NCBI RefSeq assembly: GCF_040546685.1
Contig: NZ_JBEPOH010000001.1
Span: 868,001 to 932,000, forward strand
Reading direction: 5' to 3'
From: Variovorax sp. OAS795
GTDB lineage: Bacteria > Pseudomonadota > Gammaproteobacteria > Burkholderiales > Burkholderiaceae_C
Length of the DNA stretch: 64,000 nt
Made by a program: the position numbers and the translations under genes. This document shows, piece after piece, positions 47,739-57,724 of this stretch; the first letter of the stretch is position 1, and each line of letters starts with the position of its first letter. The notes under the pieces were generated by a model. That model made no database searches. It was given only the letters and a program-made list of their open reading frames with translations, and had not been told where the DNA came from.

Positions 47739-47907
47739 GTGTCGGCCTTTGGCGCGGCGGGCAGCCGCTGAAGCGCCCGGGAGGGTCGTTGGGTCGAGGA
47801 TGAATTGGAGACAGTATCGCTCCAGAGATTCCCCGCATGTTCGCGCGCTCCCGGCCGCGGCAGCCCGGCCGGCCCTGTTGTCGCGGGGGTCTACGGGGCT
47901 GTGACGT

Positions 47908-48603
47908 CTATACGGTGTAGGGATAGGTCTCGACGGCTTCGAGCCGGTACCCCATGCCGTAGATGGCGAGCAGCAGGAAGCCGCTTTCCGCGCGCAGCCC
48001 CATCTTGGTCCGCAGGCGGGAAACGTGGGTGTCGAGCGAACGCGACTGCACTTCGGTGGTGCCGCCCCACACCGACTCGTGCAGGTGCTCGCGGGACAGC
48101 ATGCGTCCGAGGTTCTGGAACAGGAACAGGGCCAGGTCGTACTCGCGGCTCTTCAGGTCGATCTTGGCGCCGTGAAGCTTGACGGTGCGCGCCTGCGGGT
48201 AGAAGTGGAAGTCGCCGAACACCAGTTCTGCCTCGTGCGAGGCCGGGTAGGACCGGCGCAGGAGCGCATTCACGCGGGCCTCGAGTTCATTCGCTTGAAC
48301 CGGATTGGTCATGAAGTCGTCGGCGCCCGCGTTGAGCCCTTCGACCGCGTTCGCCCTTTCCCGTTGTCCGGCGACGAAAAGAATCGGGAGGCGGTTCCGG
48401 AGTTCGTTGCGAACCGTCTTCACCACGTCCACGGCCGGGATGTCGGGCAGCCGCCAGTCCAGCACCAGCAAGTCGAAAGTCTGGCGGCGCAAGGCCTGCA
48501 GCAGCATCCGCCCCTCGGTGTAGGGGTGGCATTCGTGCCCGAACCCCGCCATGGCATGGCTGAGCGCCTGCTCGGTTTGATGATCAAGTACCGCGATTCG
48601 CAT
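47908..48603 (-). CDS. Orphan OmpR/PhoB-type response regulator with degenerate receiver
   Basis: 231 residues from the ATG at 48603. The receiver spans residues 1-118 and the winged-helix output domain about 129-228 (KSREYDLALFLFQNLGRMLSR, SLDTHVSRLRTKMG). The phosphoacceptor Asp49 (LLVLDW) is kept, but the second acidic residue is His8, the Thr/Ser is Ala78 (ILFVAG) and the conserved Lys is Asn100 (FMTNP). The usual switch chemistry is thus compromised. No histidine kinase gene is adjacent. It could be activated without phosphorylation or by small-molecule or protein binding. It diverges from pntAA with a 352-base gap. Confidence 0.88.
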   Translation of the reverse strand: MRIAVLDHQTEQALSHAMAGFGHECHPYTEGRMLLQALRRQTFDLLVLDWRLPDIPAVDVVKTVRNELRNRLPILFVAGQRERANAVEGLNAGADDFMTNPVQANELEARVNALLRRSYPASHEAELVFGDFHFYPQARTVKLHGAKIDLKSREYDLALFLFQNLGRMLSREHLHESVWGGTTEVQSRSLDTHVSRLRTKMGLRAESGFLLLAIYGMGYRLEAVETYPYTV

Positions 48604-48955
48604 TCCGTCCCCTTCATCGTGACGGCTGCCGGGAGCCGTCGAACGAGCGCAGTGTATCGACGCGAATCTTCCTGAAAAACAGTTGAACGCAATAAATGCA
48701 CGGTAGACGTCGTTTTCTGCGAAGCTGGATTCTTTTAACGACAAATGCAAAACATTGTCATCTCGGGCGGCAAGTTGACGGTTGGCGGACCCAGTCCGCG
48801 TGCGGTCGCCGTTGCTAGCATTTGGATAGCTGCAAATGCAATGACCACGGTCATCAAGCGATGAATCGAAGCGAGATTTAGGCGACAGGGGTGGCCGTAA
48901 TCTTGCTGTAAGCTCTGGCCGCGTTCCGTATTGCCCTTGCCCCGAGGAGATCTCT
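48604..48955. other. Divergent intergenic region with AAATGCA repeats
   Basis: A 352-base gap, less GC-rich than the surroundings, between the response-regulator and pntAA genes. AAATGCA occurs three times on the plus strand (48694-48700, 48743-48749, 48834-48840). It must hold both promoters; a strong GAGGAG ribosome-binding sequence precedes pntAA. No RNA gene is apparent. Confidence 0.5.
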
Positions 48956-50086
48956 ATGCTGATAGGCGTGCCTGCCGAGACGACGGCCGGCGAAACCCGT
49001 GTGGCCGTTACGCCCGAGACGGTGAAGAAACTTGTCGCCTCCGGGCACGCGGTTCGCGTGCAGTCGGGGGCCGGCGTTGCAGCCAGCGTGACCGACGCCG
49101 CCTACCAGGCGGCCGGCGCTGAAATCACCGACGTGGCCGGCGCCTTCGGGGCCGACATGGTGCTCAAGGTGCGCTCGCCCGACGATGCGGAAACCGCGCG
49201 CATGAAGCCCGGCACCGTGGTCATCGGCATGCTCAACCCCTTCGATGCCGCCGGGCTGCAGCGCCTGGCCACGGCCGGCCTCACGGCTTTCGCCCTGGAG
49301 GCCGCGCCGCGCACCACCCGCGCCCAGAGCATGGACGTGCTCAGCTCGCAGGCCAACATCGCGGGCTACAAGGCCGTGATCATGGCGGCCGACAAATACC
49401 AGCGCTTCTTCCCGATGCTCATGACCGCCGCCGGCACCGTGAAGGCCGCGCGCGTGGTCATCCTGGGCGTCGGCGTGGCGGGCCTGCAGGCCATCGCCAC
49501 CGCCAAACGCCTGGGCGCCGTGATCGAGGCTTCGGACGTGCGCCCGAGCGTCAAGGAGCAGATCGAATCCTTGGGCGGCAAGTTCATCGAGGTGTCCTAC
49601 GACACCGATGAAGAGAAGGAAGCCGCGGTCGGCGTGGGCGGCTACGCCAAGCCCATGCCTCCCAGCTGGCTCGCGCGCCAGCAGGTCGAGGTGGCCAAGC
49701 GCGTGGCGCTGGCCGACATCGTCATCAGCACCGCGCTCATCCCGGGACGTGCCGCGCCCACGCTCATCACCGAGGACATGGTCAAGGCCATGAAGCCGGG
49801 CTCGGTGATCGTCGACATCGCGGCCGGCAAGGGCGCGGATGGCGTCGGCGGCAACTGCCCCCTGTCGGAAGCCGACAAGACGGTGGTCAAGCACGGCGTG
49901 ACCATCGTCGGGGAGACCAACCTGCCGGCGCTCGTGGCGGCCGACGCGTCGGCGCTCTATGCGCGCAACGTGCTCGACTTCCTCAAGCTCATCGTCACCA
50001 AGGAGGGCGGCCTGAAGATCGACCTCGAGGACGACATCGTCGCCGCCTGCCGCGTCGCGCACGACGGCCAGGTCACGAAGAAATAA
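48956..50086 (+). CDS. pntAA: NAD(P) transhydrogenase subunit alpha part 1
   Basis: 376 residues, the soluble NAD(H)-binding domain of proton-translocating transhydrogenase in the split form. Domain start MLIGVPAETTAGETRVAVTPE, the NAD-binding GVGVAGLQAIATAKRLGA and the RQVEVAKRVA-like segment are canonical. It transfers hydride between NADH and NADP+ coupled to proton flow. It lacks the membrane portion, which is encoded by the next gene. An AGGAG ribosome-binding sequence is present. Confidence 0.95.
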   Translation: MLIGVPAETTAGETRVAVTPETVKKLVASGHAVRVQSGAGVAASVTDAAYQAAGAEITDVAGAFGADMVLKVRSPDDAETARMKPGTVVIGMLNPFDAAGLQRLATAGLTAFALEAAPRTTRAQSMDVLSSQANIAGYKAVIMAADKYQRFFPMLMTAAGTVKAARVVILGVGVAGLQAIATAKRLGAVIEASDVRPSVKEQIESLGGKFIEVSYDTDEEKEAAVGVGGYAKPMPPSWLARQQVEVAKRVALADIVISTALIPGRAAPTLITEDMVKAMKPGSVIVDIAAGKGADGVGGNCPLSEADKTVVKHGVTIVGETNLPALVAADASALYARNVLDFLKLIVTKEGGLKIDLEDDIVAACRVAHDGQVTKK

Positions 50087-50125
50087 GCCAAGCCGCCCCC
50101 GGCACCCCCGCGAGGAGAAGAAATC

Positions 50126-50458
50126 ATGGATCCCGTTTCCCACACCGTCATCAACCTCATCATCTTCGTGCTGGCCATCTACGTGGGCTACCACGTGGTG
50201 TGGACCGTCACGCCCGCGCTGCACACGCCGCTGATGGCCGTGACCAACGCCATCTCGGCCATCGTGGTCGTGGGCGCCATGCTGGCGGCCGCGCTCACCG
50301 AAACCACCCTGGGCAAGACCATGGGCGTGCTGGCCGTCGCGCTGGCGGCGGTGAACATCTTCGGCGGCTTCCTCGTCACGCGGCGCATGCTCGAGATGTT
50401 CAAGAAGAAGGACAAGAAGGCCGCGGCGCCCAAGGCCGAGTCGGGAGCCGCCCAATGA
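50126..50458 (+). CDS. pntAB: NAD(P) transhydrogenase subunit alpha part 2
   Basis: 110 residues with three membrane segments (HTVINLIIFVLAIYVGYHVV, NAISAIVVVGAMLAAALTE, MGVLAVALAAVNIFGGFLVT) and the conserved tail VTRRMLEMFKKKD. It is the small membrane half of the split alpha subunit, typical of alpha- and betaproteobacteria. Its stop overlaps the pntB start by four bases (ATGA). Confidence 0.94.
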   Translation: MDPVSHTVINLIIFVLAIYVGYHVVWTVTPALHTPLMAVTNAISAIVVVGAMLAAALTETTLGKTMGVLAVALAAVNIFGGFLVTRRMLEMFKKKDKKAAAPKAESGAAQ

Positions 50459-51882
50459 GCATGAACGTCGTCACGCTGCTGTACCTGGTTGCCAGCGTCT
50501 GCTTCATCCAGGCCCTGAAGGGCCTGTCCCATCCCACCACCTCCATCCGCGGCAACCTCTTCGGCATGGTTGGCATGGCCATCGCGGTGGTGACCACCGG
50601 CGCGCTGATCTACAACCTGTCCGGCGGCCACCTCATGGGCCTGGGCTGGGTGCTGCTCGGGCTGGTGGCCGGCGGCGGCTACGGCGCCTACCGCGCCAAG
50701 ACGGTCGAGATGACCAAGATGCCCGAGCTGGTGGCCTTCTTCCACAGCATGATCGGCCTGGCGGCGGTGTTCATCGCGGTCGCGGCCGTGGTCGAACCCG
50801 CGGCCATGCTCGAAGGCATCGCCAAGGGCGCACCCATTCCCGCCGGCAACCGGCTGGAGCTGTTCCTGGGCGCGGCCATCGGTGCCATCACCTTCAGCGG
50901 CTCGGTGATCGCCTTCGGCAAGCTCTCGGGCACCTACAAGTTCCGCCTGTTCCAGGGCGCGCCGGTGCAGTTCAAGGGCCAGCACATGCTGAACCTGGTG
51001 CTCGGCCTGGCCATGATCGGCCTGGGGCTGGTGTTCATGGCCACCGAAAGCTGGCCGGCGTTCTTCGCGATGCTGGCGCTGGCCTTCGTGATGGGCGTGC
51101 TCATCATCATCCCGATCGGCGGCGCCGACATGCCGGTGGTGGTGTCGATGCTCAACAGCTACTCGGGCTGGGCGGCCGCGGGCATCGGCTTCAGCCTGAA
51201 CAACGCGATGCTGATCGTGGCCGGTTCGCTGGTGGGCTCTTCGGGTGCGATCCTGAGCTACATCATGTGCAAGGCCATGAACCGCTCGTTCTTCAATGTG
51301 ATCCTGGGCGGCTTCGGCGGCGAGGCGGTCACGGCCGCCGGCGGCGCCAAGGAGCAGCGCCCGGTCAAGAGCGGCAGCGCCGACGACGCGGCCTTCGTGC
51401 TGGGCAATGCCGAGACGGTGGTCATCGTGCCGGGCTACGGCCTGGCGGTGGCGCGCGCCCAGCATGCGGTGAAGGAGCTGGCGCAGAAGCTCACCGAGAA
51501 GGGCATCACCGTGAAGTACGCGATCCACCCGGTGGCCGGGCGCATGCCGGGCCACATGAACGTGCTGCTGGCCGAGGCCGAGGTGCCCTACGACCAGGTG
51601 TTCGAGATGGAGGACATCAACGGCGAGTTCGGCCAGGCCGACGTGGCGATCATCCTGGGCGCCAACGACGTGGTGAACCCCGCCGCGCTCACCAAGGGCA
51701 GCCCGATCTACGGCATGCCGATCCTGGAGGCCTACAAGGCCAAGACGGTGATCGTGAACAAGCGCTCGATGGCAGCGGGCTATGCGGGCCTGGACAACGA
51801 GCTGTTCTACATGGACAAGACGATGATGGTCTTTGGCGATGCGAAAAAAGTAGTGGAAGATATGGGCAAGGCCATCGAATAG
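50455..51882 (+). CDS. pntB: NAD(P) transhydrogenase subunit beta
   Basis: 475 residues. About eight to nine membrane helices in the first 280 residues are followed by the NADP(H)-binding domain (VVIVPGYGLAVARAQHAVKEL, YAIHPVAGRMPGHMNVLLAE, ANDVVNPAALTKGSPIYGMPI). It completes the PntAA-AB-B complex in the inner membrane, which makes NADPH using the proton gradient. The start is the ATG at 50455 (a second Met is two codons on). It ends the operon, followed by an intrinsic terminator. Confidence 0.96.
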   Translation: MSMNVVTLLYLVASVCFIQALKGLSHPTTSIRGNLFGMVGMAIAVVTTGALIYNLSGGHLMGLGWVLLGLVAGGGYGAYRAKTVEMTKMPELVAFFHSMIGLAAVFIAVAAVVEPAAMLEGIAKGAPIPAGNRLELFLGAAIGAITFSGSVIAFGKLSGTYKFRLFQGAPVQFKGQHMLNLVLGLAMIGLGLVFMATESWPAFFAMLALAFVMGVLIIIPIGGADMPVVVSMLNSYSGWAAAGIGFSLNNAMLIVAGSLVGSSGAILSYIMCKAMNRSFFNVILGGFGGEAVTAAGGAKEQRPVKSGSADDAAFVLGNAETVVIVPGYGLAVARAQHAVKELAQKLTEKGITVKYAIHPVAGRMPGHMNVLLAEAEVPYDQVFEMEDINGEFGQADVAIILGANDVVNPAALTKGSPIYGMPILEAYKAKTVIVNKRSMAAGYAGLDNELFYMDKTMMVFGDAKKVVEDMGKAIE

Positions 51883-51922
51883 GCAGAAGGTCCGTGCCCG
51901 CACACCGCGGGCCAGATCATCG

Positions 51923-51952
51923 CGGCGCCATCACGAGCGCCGTTTTCGTTTT
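51923..51952 (+). terminator. Intrinsic terminator of the pnt operon
   Basis: CGGCGC (51923-51928) pairs with GCGCCG (51937-51942) around an 8-base loop and is followed by TTTTCGTTTT. It lies 40 bases after the pntB stop and 30 bases before the fadD start. Confidence 0.75.
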
Positions 51953-51982
51953 CAGATAACTCGATTTGGAGGAGACACATCC

Positions 51983-53662
51983 ATGACCGACCGTCCCTGG
52001 CTCACCAGCTACCCGCAAGGCGTGCCTGCCGATATCGATCCTTCCCACTACCCTTCGCTGGTGGCGCTCATGGAAGAGAGCTTCGCCAAGTACGCCGACC
52101 GCACGGCCTACAGCTTCATGGGCAAGGACGTGAGCTACGCGGAAACCGACAAGCTCAGCAAGTTCTTCGCGGCCTACCTGCAGGGCCTGGGGCTGGCCAA
52201 GGGCGACCGCGTGGCCGTGATGATGCCCAACTGCCCGCAGTACCCGATCGCGGTCGCGGCCATCCTGCGCGCCGGCCTCATCCTGGTGAACGTGAATCCG
52301 CTGTACACGCCGCGCGAGCTCGAGCACCAGCTCAAGGACTCGGGCGCAAAGGCCATCGTCATCATGGAGAACTTCGGCACCACGCTGCAGCAGTGCATCG
52401 CGGCCACGCCAATACGGCACATCGTGCTCGCCGCCATGGGCGACCGCCTCGGCTTGCTGAAGGGCGCGCTGGTCAACTACGTGGTGCGCAACGTCAAGAA
52501 GCTGGTGCCCCACTACAGCCTGCCGGGCGCAGTGCGCTTCAACGATGCGCTCGACCAGGGCAAGGGCCGTACGCTCCAGGTGCCCGTCATCGGCCCCGAC
52601 GACGTGGCCGTGCTGCAGTACACCGGTGGCACCACCGGCGTCTCCAAGGGCGCGGTGCTGCTGCATCGCAATGTGATCGCCAACGTGCTGCAGTCCGAAG
52701 CCTGGAACGAGCCCGTGATGGCGAAGGTGCCGGCCGGCGAACAGCCGACGAGCGTCTGCGCGCTGCCGCTCTATCACATCTTCGCGTTCACGGTCGGCAT
52801 GATGCTGAACATGCGCACCGGCGGCAAGCTGATCCTGATCCCGAACCCGCGCGACCTGGCGGGTGTGCTCAAGGAGCTTTCCAGGCACACGATCCACAGC
52901 TTCCCGGCCGTCAACACGCTGTTCAACGGCCTGGCGAACCATCCGGACTTCAACACCGTCAACTGGAAGAACCTCAAGGTCTCGGTGGGCGGCGGCATGG
53001 CCGTGCAGGCCGCGGTCGCCAAGCTCTGGCTCGAGAAGACCGGCTGCCCGATCTGCGAGGGCTACGGCCTTTCCGAAACCTCGCCCTCGGCCACCTGCAA
53101 CCCGACCGACAGCAAGGCCTACACCGGCACCATCGGCCTGCCGCTGCCGAGCACCTGGCTCAAGCTGCTGGACGACGAGGGCCGCGAAGTGCCTCCCGGC
53201 CAGGCCGGCGAGATCGCGATCAAGGGCCCGCAGGTCATGGCGGGCTACTGGCAGCGGCCCGACGAGACCGCCAAGGTCATGACGCCCGACGGCTACTTCA
53301 AGAGCGGCGACATCGGCGTGGTCGACGAGCGCGGCTACTTCAAGGTGGTCGACCGCAAGAAGGACATGATCCTGGTCTCGGGCTTCAACGTGTACCCGAA
53401 CGAGATCGAAGACGTGGTGGCGCAGGTTCCGGGCGTGCTCGAATGCGCGGCCGTGGGCGTGAGCGACGAGAAGACCGGCGAAGCCGTCAAGCTCGTGATC
53501 GTCAAGAAGGACGCGTCGCTGACCGAAGCGCAGGTGCGCGAATACTGCCGGGCAAACCTTACGGGTTACAAGCAGCCGCGAACCATCGAGTTCCGCACCG
53601 ACCTGCCGAAGACGCCGGTGGGCAAGATCCTGCGCCGCGAACTGCGCGACGCGAAGAAGTAA
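51983..53662 (+). CDS. fadD: Long-chain acyl-CoA synthetase
   Basis: 559 residues, the same length class as E. coli FadD (561). The AMP-binding P-loop is YTGGTTGVSKGAVLLHRN, the adenylate motif is GYGLSETSPS, and the C-terminal hinge region includes GEIAIKGPQVMAGYW, YFKSGDIGVVDERGYFKVVDR and the Lys of PKTPVGKILRREL. It activates fatty acids to acyl-CoA at the inner membrane for beta-oxidation. A GGAGGAG ribosome-binding sequence precedes the ATG. Confidence 0.95.
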   Translation: MTDRPWLTSYPQGVPADIDPSHYPSLVALMEESFAKYADRTAYSFMGKDVSYAETDKLSKFFAAYLQGLGLAKGDRVAVMMPNCPQYPIAVAAILRAGLILVNVNPLYTPRELEHQLKDSGAKAIVIMENFGTTLQQCIAATPIRHIVLAAMGDRLGLLKGALVNYVVRNVKKLVPHYSLPGAVRFNDALDQGKGRTLQVPVIGPDDVAVLQYTGGTTGVSKGAVLLHRNVIANVLQSEAWNEPVMAKVPAGEQPTSVCALPLYHIFAFTVGMMLNMRTGGKLILIPNPRDLAGVLKELSRHTIHSFPAVNTLFNGLANHPDFNTVNWKNLKVSVGGGMAVQAAVAKLWLEKTGCPICEGYGLSETSPSATCNPTDSKAYTGTIGLPLPSTWLKLLDDEGREVPPGQAGEIAIKGPQVMAGYWQRPDETAKVMTPDGYFKSGDIGVVDERGYFKVVDRKKDMILVSGFNVYPNEIEDVVAQVPGVLECAAVGVSDEKTGEAVKLVIVKKDASLTEAQVREYCRANLTGYKQPRTIEFRTDLPKTPVGKILRRELRDAKK

Positions 53663-53712
53663 GGGTTCGGCCCGGGTAGGGCGGCGGCATCGATCTTGCA
53701 TATTGCGGAGCG

Positions 53713-54717
53713 ATGCTTCGCTTCCTCCTTACGCGCGTGAGCCTGCTGGTGCCGACCTTCATCGGCATGACGCTGCTTGCGTTCTTCCTCATCCGGATGG
53801 TGCCCGGAGACCCGATCGAAACCATGGCCGGCGAGCGCGGGATCGATCCCGCGCGCCATGCCCAGCTGCGCACGGCCTACGGCTTCGACAAGCCGGTGAT
53901 CGTGCAGTACGGCATCTACATCGGCCGCGTGCTGCATGGCGACCTGGGCAAGTCGCTCATCACGCAGGAGTCGGTGGCCAACGAGTTTCTCGCGCTCTTT
54001 CCCGCCACGGTCGAGCTCGGCGTGTGCGCCATCCTCTTCGCATTGCTGCTGGGCCTTCCGGCCGGGATCATCGCGGCGGTGCGGCGCAATTCCATCTTCG
54101 ACCATGGCGTGATGGCCACCTCGCTCACCGGCTACTCGATGCCGATCTTCTGGTGGGGGCTGCTGCTGATCCTGTTCTTCTCGGTGCAGCTGGGCTGGAC
54201 GCCCGTGTCGGGCCGCATCGCGGTGCAGTACTTCGTCGAGCCCCGGACCGGCTTCCTGCTGGTCGATGCATTGCGCGCCGGCGAGGTCGACGCGTTCTGG
54301 TCGGCATTGCACCACCTGGTGCTTCCGGCCATCGTGCTCGGCACCGTGCCGCTGGCGGTCATTGCGCGCATGACGCGGTCGGCCATGCTCGAGGTGCTGG
54401 GCGAGGACTACATCCGCACTGCGCGCGCCAAGGGCCTGTCTCGCCTTCGCGTGGTGGGGCTGCATGCGCTGCGCAATGCGTTGATCCCGGTCGTCACGGT
54501 GATCGGCCTGCAGGTGGGCGTGCTCTTCACGGGCGCGATCCTCACCGAAACCATCTTCTCGTGGCCCGGCGTGGGCAAGTGGCTCATCGAGGCGATCGGC
54601 CGGCGCGACTACCCGGTGCTGCAGGGCGGCATGCTGCTGCTGGGCGGCATCGTGATGCTGGTCAACCTGCTGGTCGACGTGACCTACGGCATCATCAATC
54701 CGCGGATCAGGCGCTGA
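53713..54717 (+). CDS. dppB: Dipeptide ABC transporter permease DppB
   Basis: 334 residues with six membrane helices. The N-terminus [20 protein letters not shown], with [13 protein letters not shown], and the EAA loop region [24 protein letters not shown] (about residues 220-245) are diagnostic of DppB/OppB permeases. It is the first gene of a dpp unit in the order BCDF then A. Only two bases separate its stop from the start of dppC. Confidence 0.95.
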   Translation: MLRFLLTRVSLLVPTFIGMTLLAFFLIRMVPGDPIETMAGERGIDPARHAQLRTAYGFDKPVIVQYGIYIGRVLHGDLGKSLITQESVANEFLALFPATVELGVCAILFALLLGLPAGIIAAVRRNSIFDHGVMATSLTGYSMPIFWWGLLLILFFSVQLGWTPVSGRIAVQYFVEPRTGFLLVDALRAGEVDAFWSALHHLVLPAIVLGTVPLAVIARMTRSAMLEVLGEDYIRTARAKGLSRLRVVGLHALRNALIPVVTVIGLQVGVLFTGAILTETIFSWPGVGKWLIEAIGRRDYPVLQGGMLLLGGIVMLVNLLVDVTYGIINPRIRR

Positions 54718-54719
54718 AC

Positions 54720-55625
54720 ATGGCCTCGACCGACATCATCGCCCCGCCCGTCGCGACCCAGGCGCCGCCCGGCCCCTGGCGCGAATTCTGGACCGCGTTC
54801 TCCGCCAACCGCGGCGCGGTGATCGGGCTGGCCACCATCGCGGCGCTGCTGCTGGTGGCGCTGTTCGCGCCGTGGATCGCGCCGCATGCGCCCAACGAAA
54901 CCAACAGCGCCGTGTTCCTGCTGCCACCCGCGTGGCAGCAGGGCGGGTCGGCCAGCTACCTGCTGGGCACCGACGCCATCGGGCGCGACATTCTTTCGCG
55001 CCTCATGTTCGGCGCGCGGCTTTCGCTGTCGATCGGCGTGGCGGTGGTGGCGTTGTCGGTGGTTGCGGGCATCGTGCTCGGCCTGGTGGCGGGCTTCTTT
55101 CGCGGCGTGCTCGAGATTGCGATCATGCGGCTCATGGACATCGTGCTCACGCTGCCGAGCCTGCTGCTCGCCATCGTGATCGTCGCCATCCTCGGGCCCG
55201 GGCTGGTCAACGCGATGCTCGCGGTGGCCATCGTGGTGCTGCCGCACTATGTGCGCATCACGCGCGCGGCGGTCATCGCCGAAGTCTCGCGCGACTACGT
55301 CACGGCCGCGCGCGTGAGCGGCGCCGGCACCTTGCGCCTGATGTTCAGCGAGGTGCTGCCCAACTGCGCCGCGCCGCTCATCGTGCAGGCGTCTCTCGGC
55401 ATCTCCACGGCCATTCTCGATGCGGCCGCGCTCGGCTTCCTCGGACTCGGCGCGCAGCCGCCGTCGCCCGAATGGGGAACGATGCTGGCCGACGCGCGCG
55501 AGTTCGTGCTGCGCGCCTGGTGGGTCGTCACATTCCCCGGCCTCGCCATTCTTGCGGCCGTGCTGGCCTTCAACCTGCTCGGCGACGGCCTGCGCGATGC
55601 GCTCGATCCGAAGCTCAAGAGATGA
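54720..55625 (+). CDS. dppC: Dipeptide ABC transporter permease DppC
   Basis: 301 residues, aligning well with E. coli DppC. Matching segments are [20 protein letters not shown] (about 78-97), [40 protein letters not shown] and [20 protein letters not shown], plus the terminal [14 protein letters not shown]. It has six membrane helices. The start at 54720 is two bases after the dppB stop, and its own stop overlaps dppD (ATGA). Confidence 0.96.
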   Translation: MASTDIIAPPVATQAPPGPWREFWTAFSANRGAVIGLATIAALLLVALFAPWIAPHAPNETNSAVFLLPPAWQQGGSASYLLGTDAIGRDILSRLMFGARLSLSIGVAVVALSVVAGIVLGLVAGFFRGVLEIAIMRLMDIVLTLPSLLLAIVIVAILGPGLVNAMLAVAIVVLPHYVRITRAAVIAEVSRDYVTAARVSGAGTLRLMFSEVLPNCAAPLIVQASLGISTAILDAAALGFLGLGAQPPSPEWGTMLADAREFVLRAWWVVTFPGLAILAAVLAFNLLGDGLRDALDPKLKR

Positions 55626-56653
55626 GCATGCTGCTGGACATCAAAAACCTGCACGTGGAGTTCCCCACGCAAGGCGGCGTGCTGCATGCCGTCGATGGCG
55701 TGAGCCTCACGCTCGAGGAGGGCGAGGTGCTCGGCATCGTCGGAGAATCGGGCTCGGGCAAGAGCGTGACCATGATGGCGCTGATGGGGCTCATCGGCTA
55801 TCCGGGCCGCGTGCGCGCGGACCACATGCGCTTTGCCGGCAAGGAGCTGCTCGGCATTTCCGACAAGGCCCGCCGTACGCTGGTCGGCAAGGAGGTCGCG
55901 ATGATCTTCCAGGAGCCGACCACCAGCCTCAACCCCTGCTTCACCATCGGCTTCCAGCTGATGGAGACGCTGCGGCTGCATCTGCAGATGGACCGGCGCA
56001 CGGCCAAAAGGCGCGCGACCGAATTGCTGGAGCAGGTCGGCATACCTGCCCCGTCGACTCGCCTCGGCAGCTATCCGCACCAGCTTTCGGGCGGCATGAA
56101 CCAGCGCGTGATGATCGCGATGGCCATTGCCTGCAACCCGCGCCTCCTGATCGCCGACGAGCCGACCACCGCGCTCGACGTCACGATCCAGGCGCAGATC
56201 CTCGACCTGCTGCGCCAGCTGCAGAAGGAGCGCGGCATGGCGCTGGTGCTCATCACGCACAACATGGGCGTGGTGAGCGAGATGGCGCAGCGCATTGCCG
56301 TCATGTATGCGGGCCAGGTGATGGAGCAGCAGCGCGTCGACCGGCTCTTTGCGAATCCGCAGCATCCCTACACCGAGGCGCTGCTGGCGGCATTGCCCGA
56401 GCGCGCGGCGCCCGAGGGGCGGCTGGCCACCATCGCGGGCGTGGTGCCCGGCGTGCACGACCGGCCCGCGGGCTGCCTCTTTGCGCCGCGCTGCGGCTAC
56501 GTGACGAACAGGGCCTGCAACGTGCGGCCGGCACTGCGTGCGGTCGCGTCGCAGCCGGGCGCCGAAGTGCGCTGCCATTTTCCGCTCGGCGAGCCGGGGC
56601 GGCTTGCGGCCATCGAGGCGGACCGGCCGCGAGTTGCGGAGATGCACCGATGA
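55622..56653 (+). CDS. dppD: Dipeptide ABC transporter ATPase DppD
   Basis: 343 residues. Walker A is [17 protein letters not shown], the signature is [19 protein letters not shown], and Walker B is [20 protein letters not shown]. The C-terminal oligopeptide/dipeptide transporter region holds a cysteine-rich segment ([17 protein letters not shown]) that in DppD/OppD proteins ligates an iron-sulfur cluster. The start overlaps the dppC stop and the stop overlaps dppF. Confidence 0.96.
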   Translation: MSMLLDIKNLHVEFPTQGGVLHAVDGVSLTLEEGEVLGIVGESGSGKSVTMMALMGLIGYPGRVRADHMRFAGKELLGISDKARRTLVGKEVAMIFQEPTTSLNPCFTIGFQLMETLRLHLQMDRRTAKRRATELLEQVGIPAPSTRLGSYPHQLSGGMNQRVMIAMAIACNPRLLIADEPTTALDVTIQAQILDLLRQLQKERGMALVLITHNMGVVSEMAQRIAVMYAGQVMEQQRVDRLFANPQHPYTEALLAALPERAAPEGRLATIAGVVPGVHDRPAGCLFAPRCGYVTNRACNVRPALRAVASQPGAEVRCHFPLGEPGRLAAIEADRPRVAEMHR

Positions 56654-57693
56654 GCGAAATGCCCGGGGATGCTGTCGTCGATGCGCGCAACCTGCAGCGC
56701 ACCTATGCCGTGCGGCGCGGCATGTTCCGCGCGGCTACGCAGCTGCGTGCGGTCGGCGACATCTCTTTTCGCATCGATCGTGGGCGCACGCTTGCAGTGG
56801 TCGGTGAATCGGGCTGCGGCAAGTCCACGCTCGCGCGCATGGTCGCGCTGATCGAGAAGCCGACGGCCGGACAGCTCACGCTGGTGGGCCACGATGCGGT
56901 GAGCACGCCGCCCGAGCACCGGCGCGAACTGCGCCAGGCGGTGCAGCTGGTGTTCCAGAACCCCTATGGCTCGCTCAATCCGCGCAAGAAGATCTCCACC
57001 GTGCTCGAGGATCCGCTGGCCATCAACACCACGCTGGGCAAAACGCAGCGGGCCGACAAGGCGCGCGAGATGCTCGCGCGCGTGGGCCTGCGGCCCGAGC
57101 ACGCGAACCGCTATCCGCACATGTTCTCGGGCGGGCAGCGACAGCGCATCGCCATTGCGCGCGCGCTCATGCTGGAGCCGCGCCTCCTGGTGGCCGACGA
57201 GCCGGTGTCGGCGCTCGACGTGTCGATCCAGGCGCAGGTGCTGAACCTGCTGGCCGACCTGCAGGCCGAGCTGGGCCTGGCCTATCTCTTCATTTCGCAC
57301 GACCTTGGCGTCGTGCGGCACATCGCGCACGACGTGCTCGTGATGTACCTCGGCCATGCGGTGGAGCAGGGCCCCAAGTCGCGCATCTTCGCGCGGCCGC
57401 TGCATCCCTACACGCAGGCGCTGCTGGCGTCCACGCCCGGTCTCAGCAGCCAGCGCATCGTGCTCAAGGGCGAGCTGCCGTCGCCGCTCGATCCGCCCTC
57501 GGGCTGCGTCTTCAGCACGCGCTGCTCGCACGTGACAGCGCGCTGCCGCGAGGAGCGGCCGCTGCTGCGCGCGCTCGACGAACGGCTGGTGGCCTGCCAC
57601 TACGCCGAGAAGTTTCTCGATGGCGCGGCGCCGGTGGGCGCCGACATGCCGTTGTCTCCGCCGTTCGTCGCGCCTTTGGCGACGAGCCCCTAG
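56650..57693 (+). CDS. dppF: Dipeptide ABC transporter ATPase DppF
   Basis: 347 residues. Walker A is [18 protein letters not shown], the signature is [19 protein letters not shown] and Walker B is [20 protein letters not shown]. The C-terminal [17 protein letters not shown] cysteine motif is present. It is the second ATPase of the heterodimer with DppD. Followed by dppA 31 bases downstream, an inverted order relative to the usual dppABCDF. Confidence 0.96.
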   Translation: MSEMPGDAVVDARNLQRTYAVRRGMFRAATQLRAVGDISFRIDRGRTLAVVGESGCGKSTLARMVALIEKPTAGQLTLVGHDAVSTPPEHRRELRQAVQLVFQNPYGSLNPRKKISTVLEDPLAINTTLGKTQRADKAREMLARVGLRPEHANRYPHMFSGGQRQRIAIARALMLEPRLLVADEPVSALDVSIQAQVLNLLADLQAELGLAYLFISHDLGVVRHIAHDVLVMYLGHAVEQGPKSRIFARPLHPYTQALLASTPGLSSQRIVLKGELPSPLDPPSGCVFSTRCSHVTARCREERPLLRALDERLVACHYAEKFLDGAAPVGADMPLSPPFVAPLATSP

Positions 57694-57724
57694 TTCACTT
57701 CAACCCGTGTCCCAAGGAGTTGCC

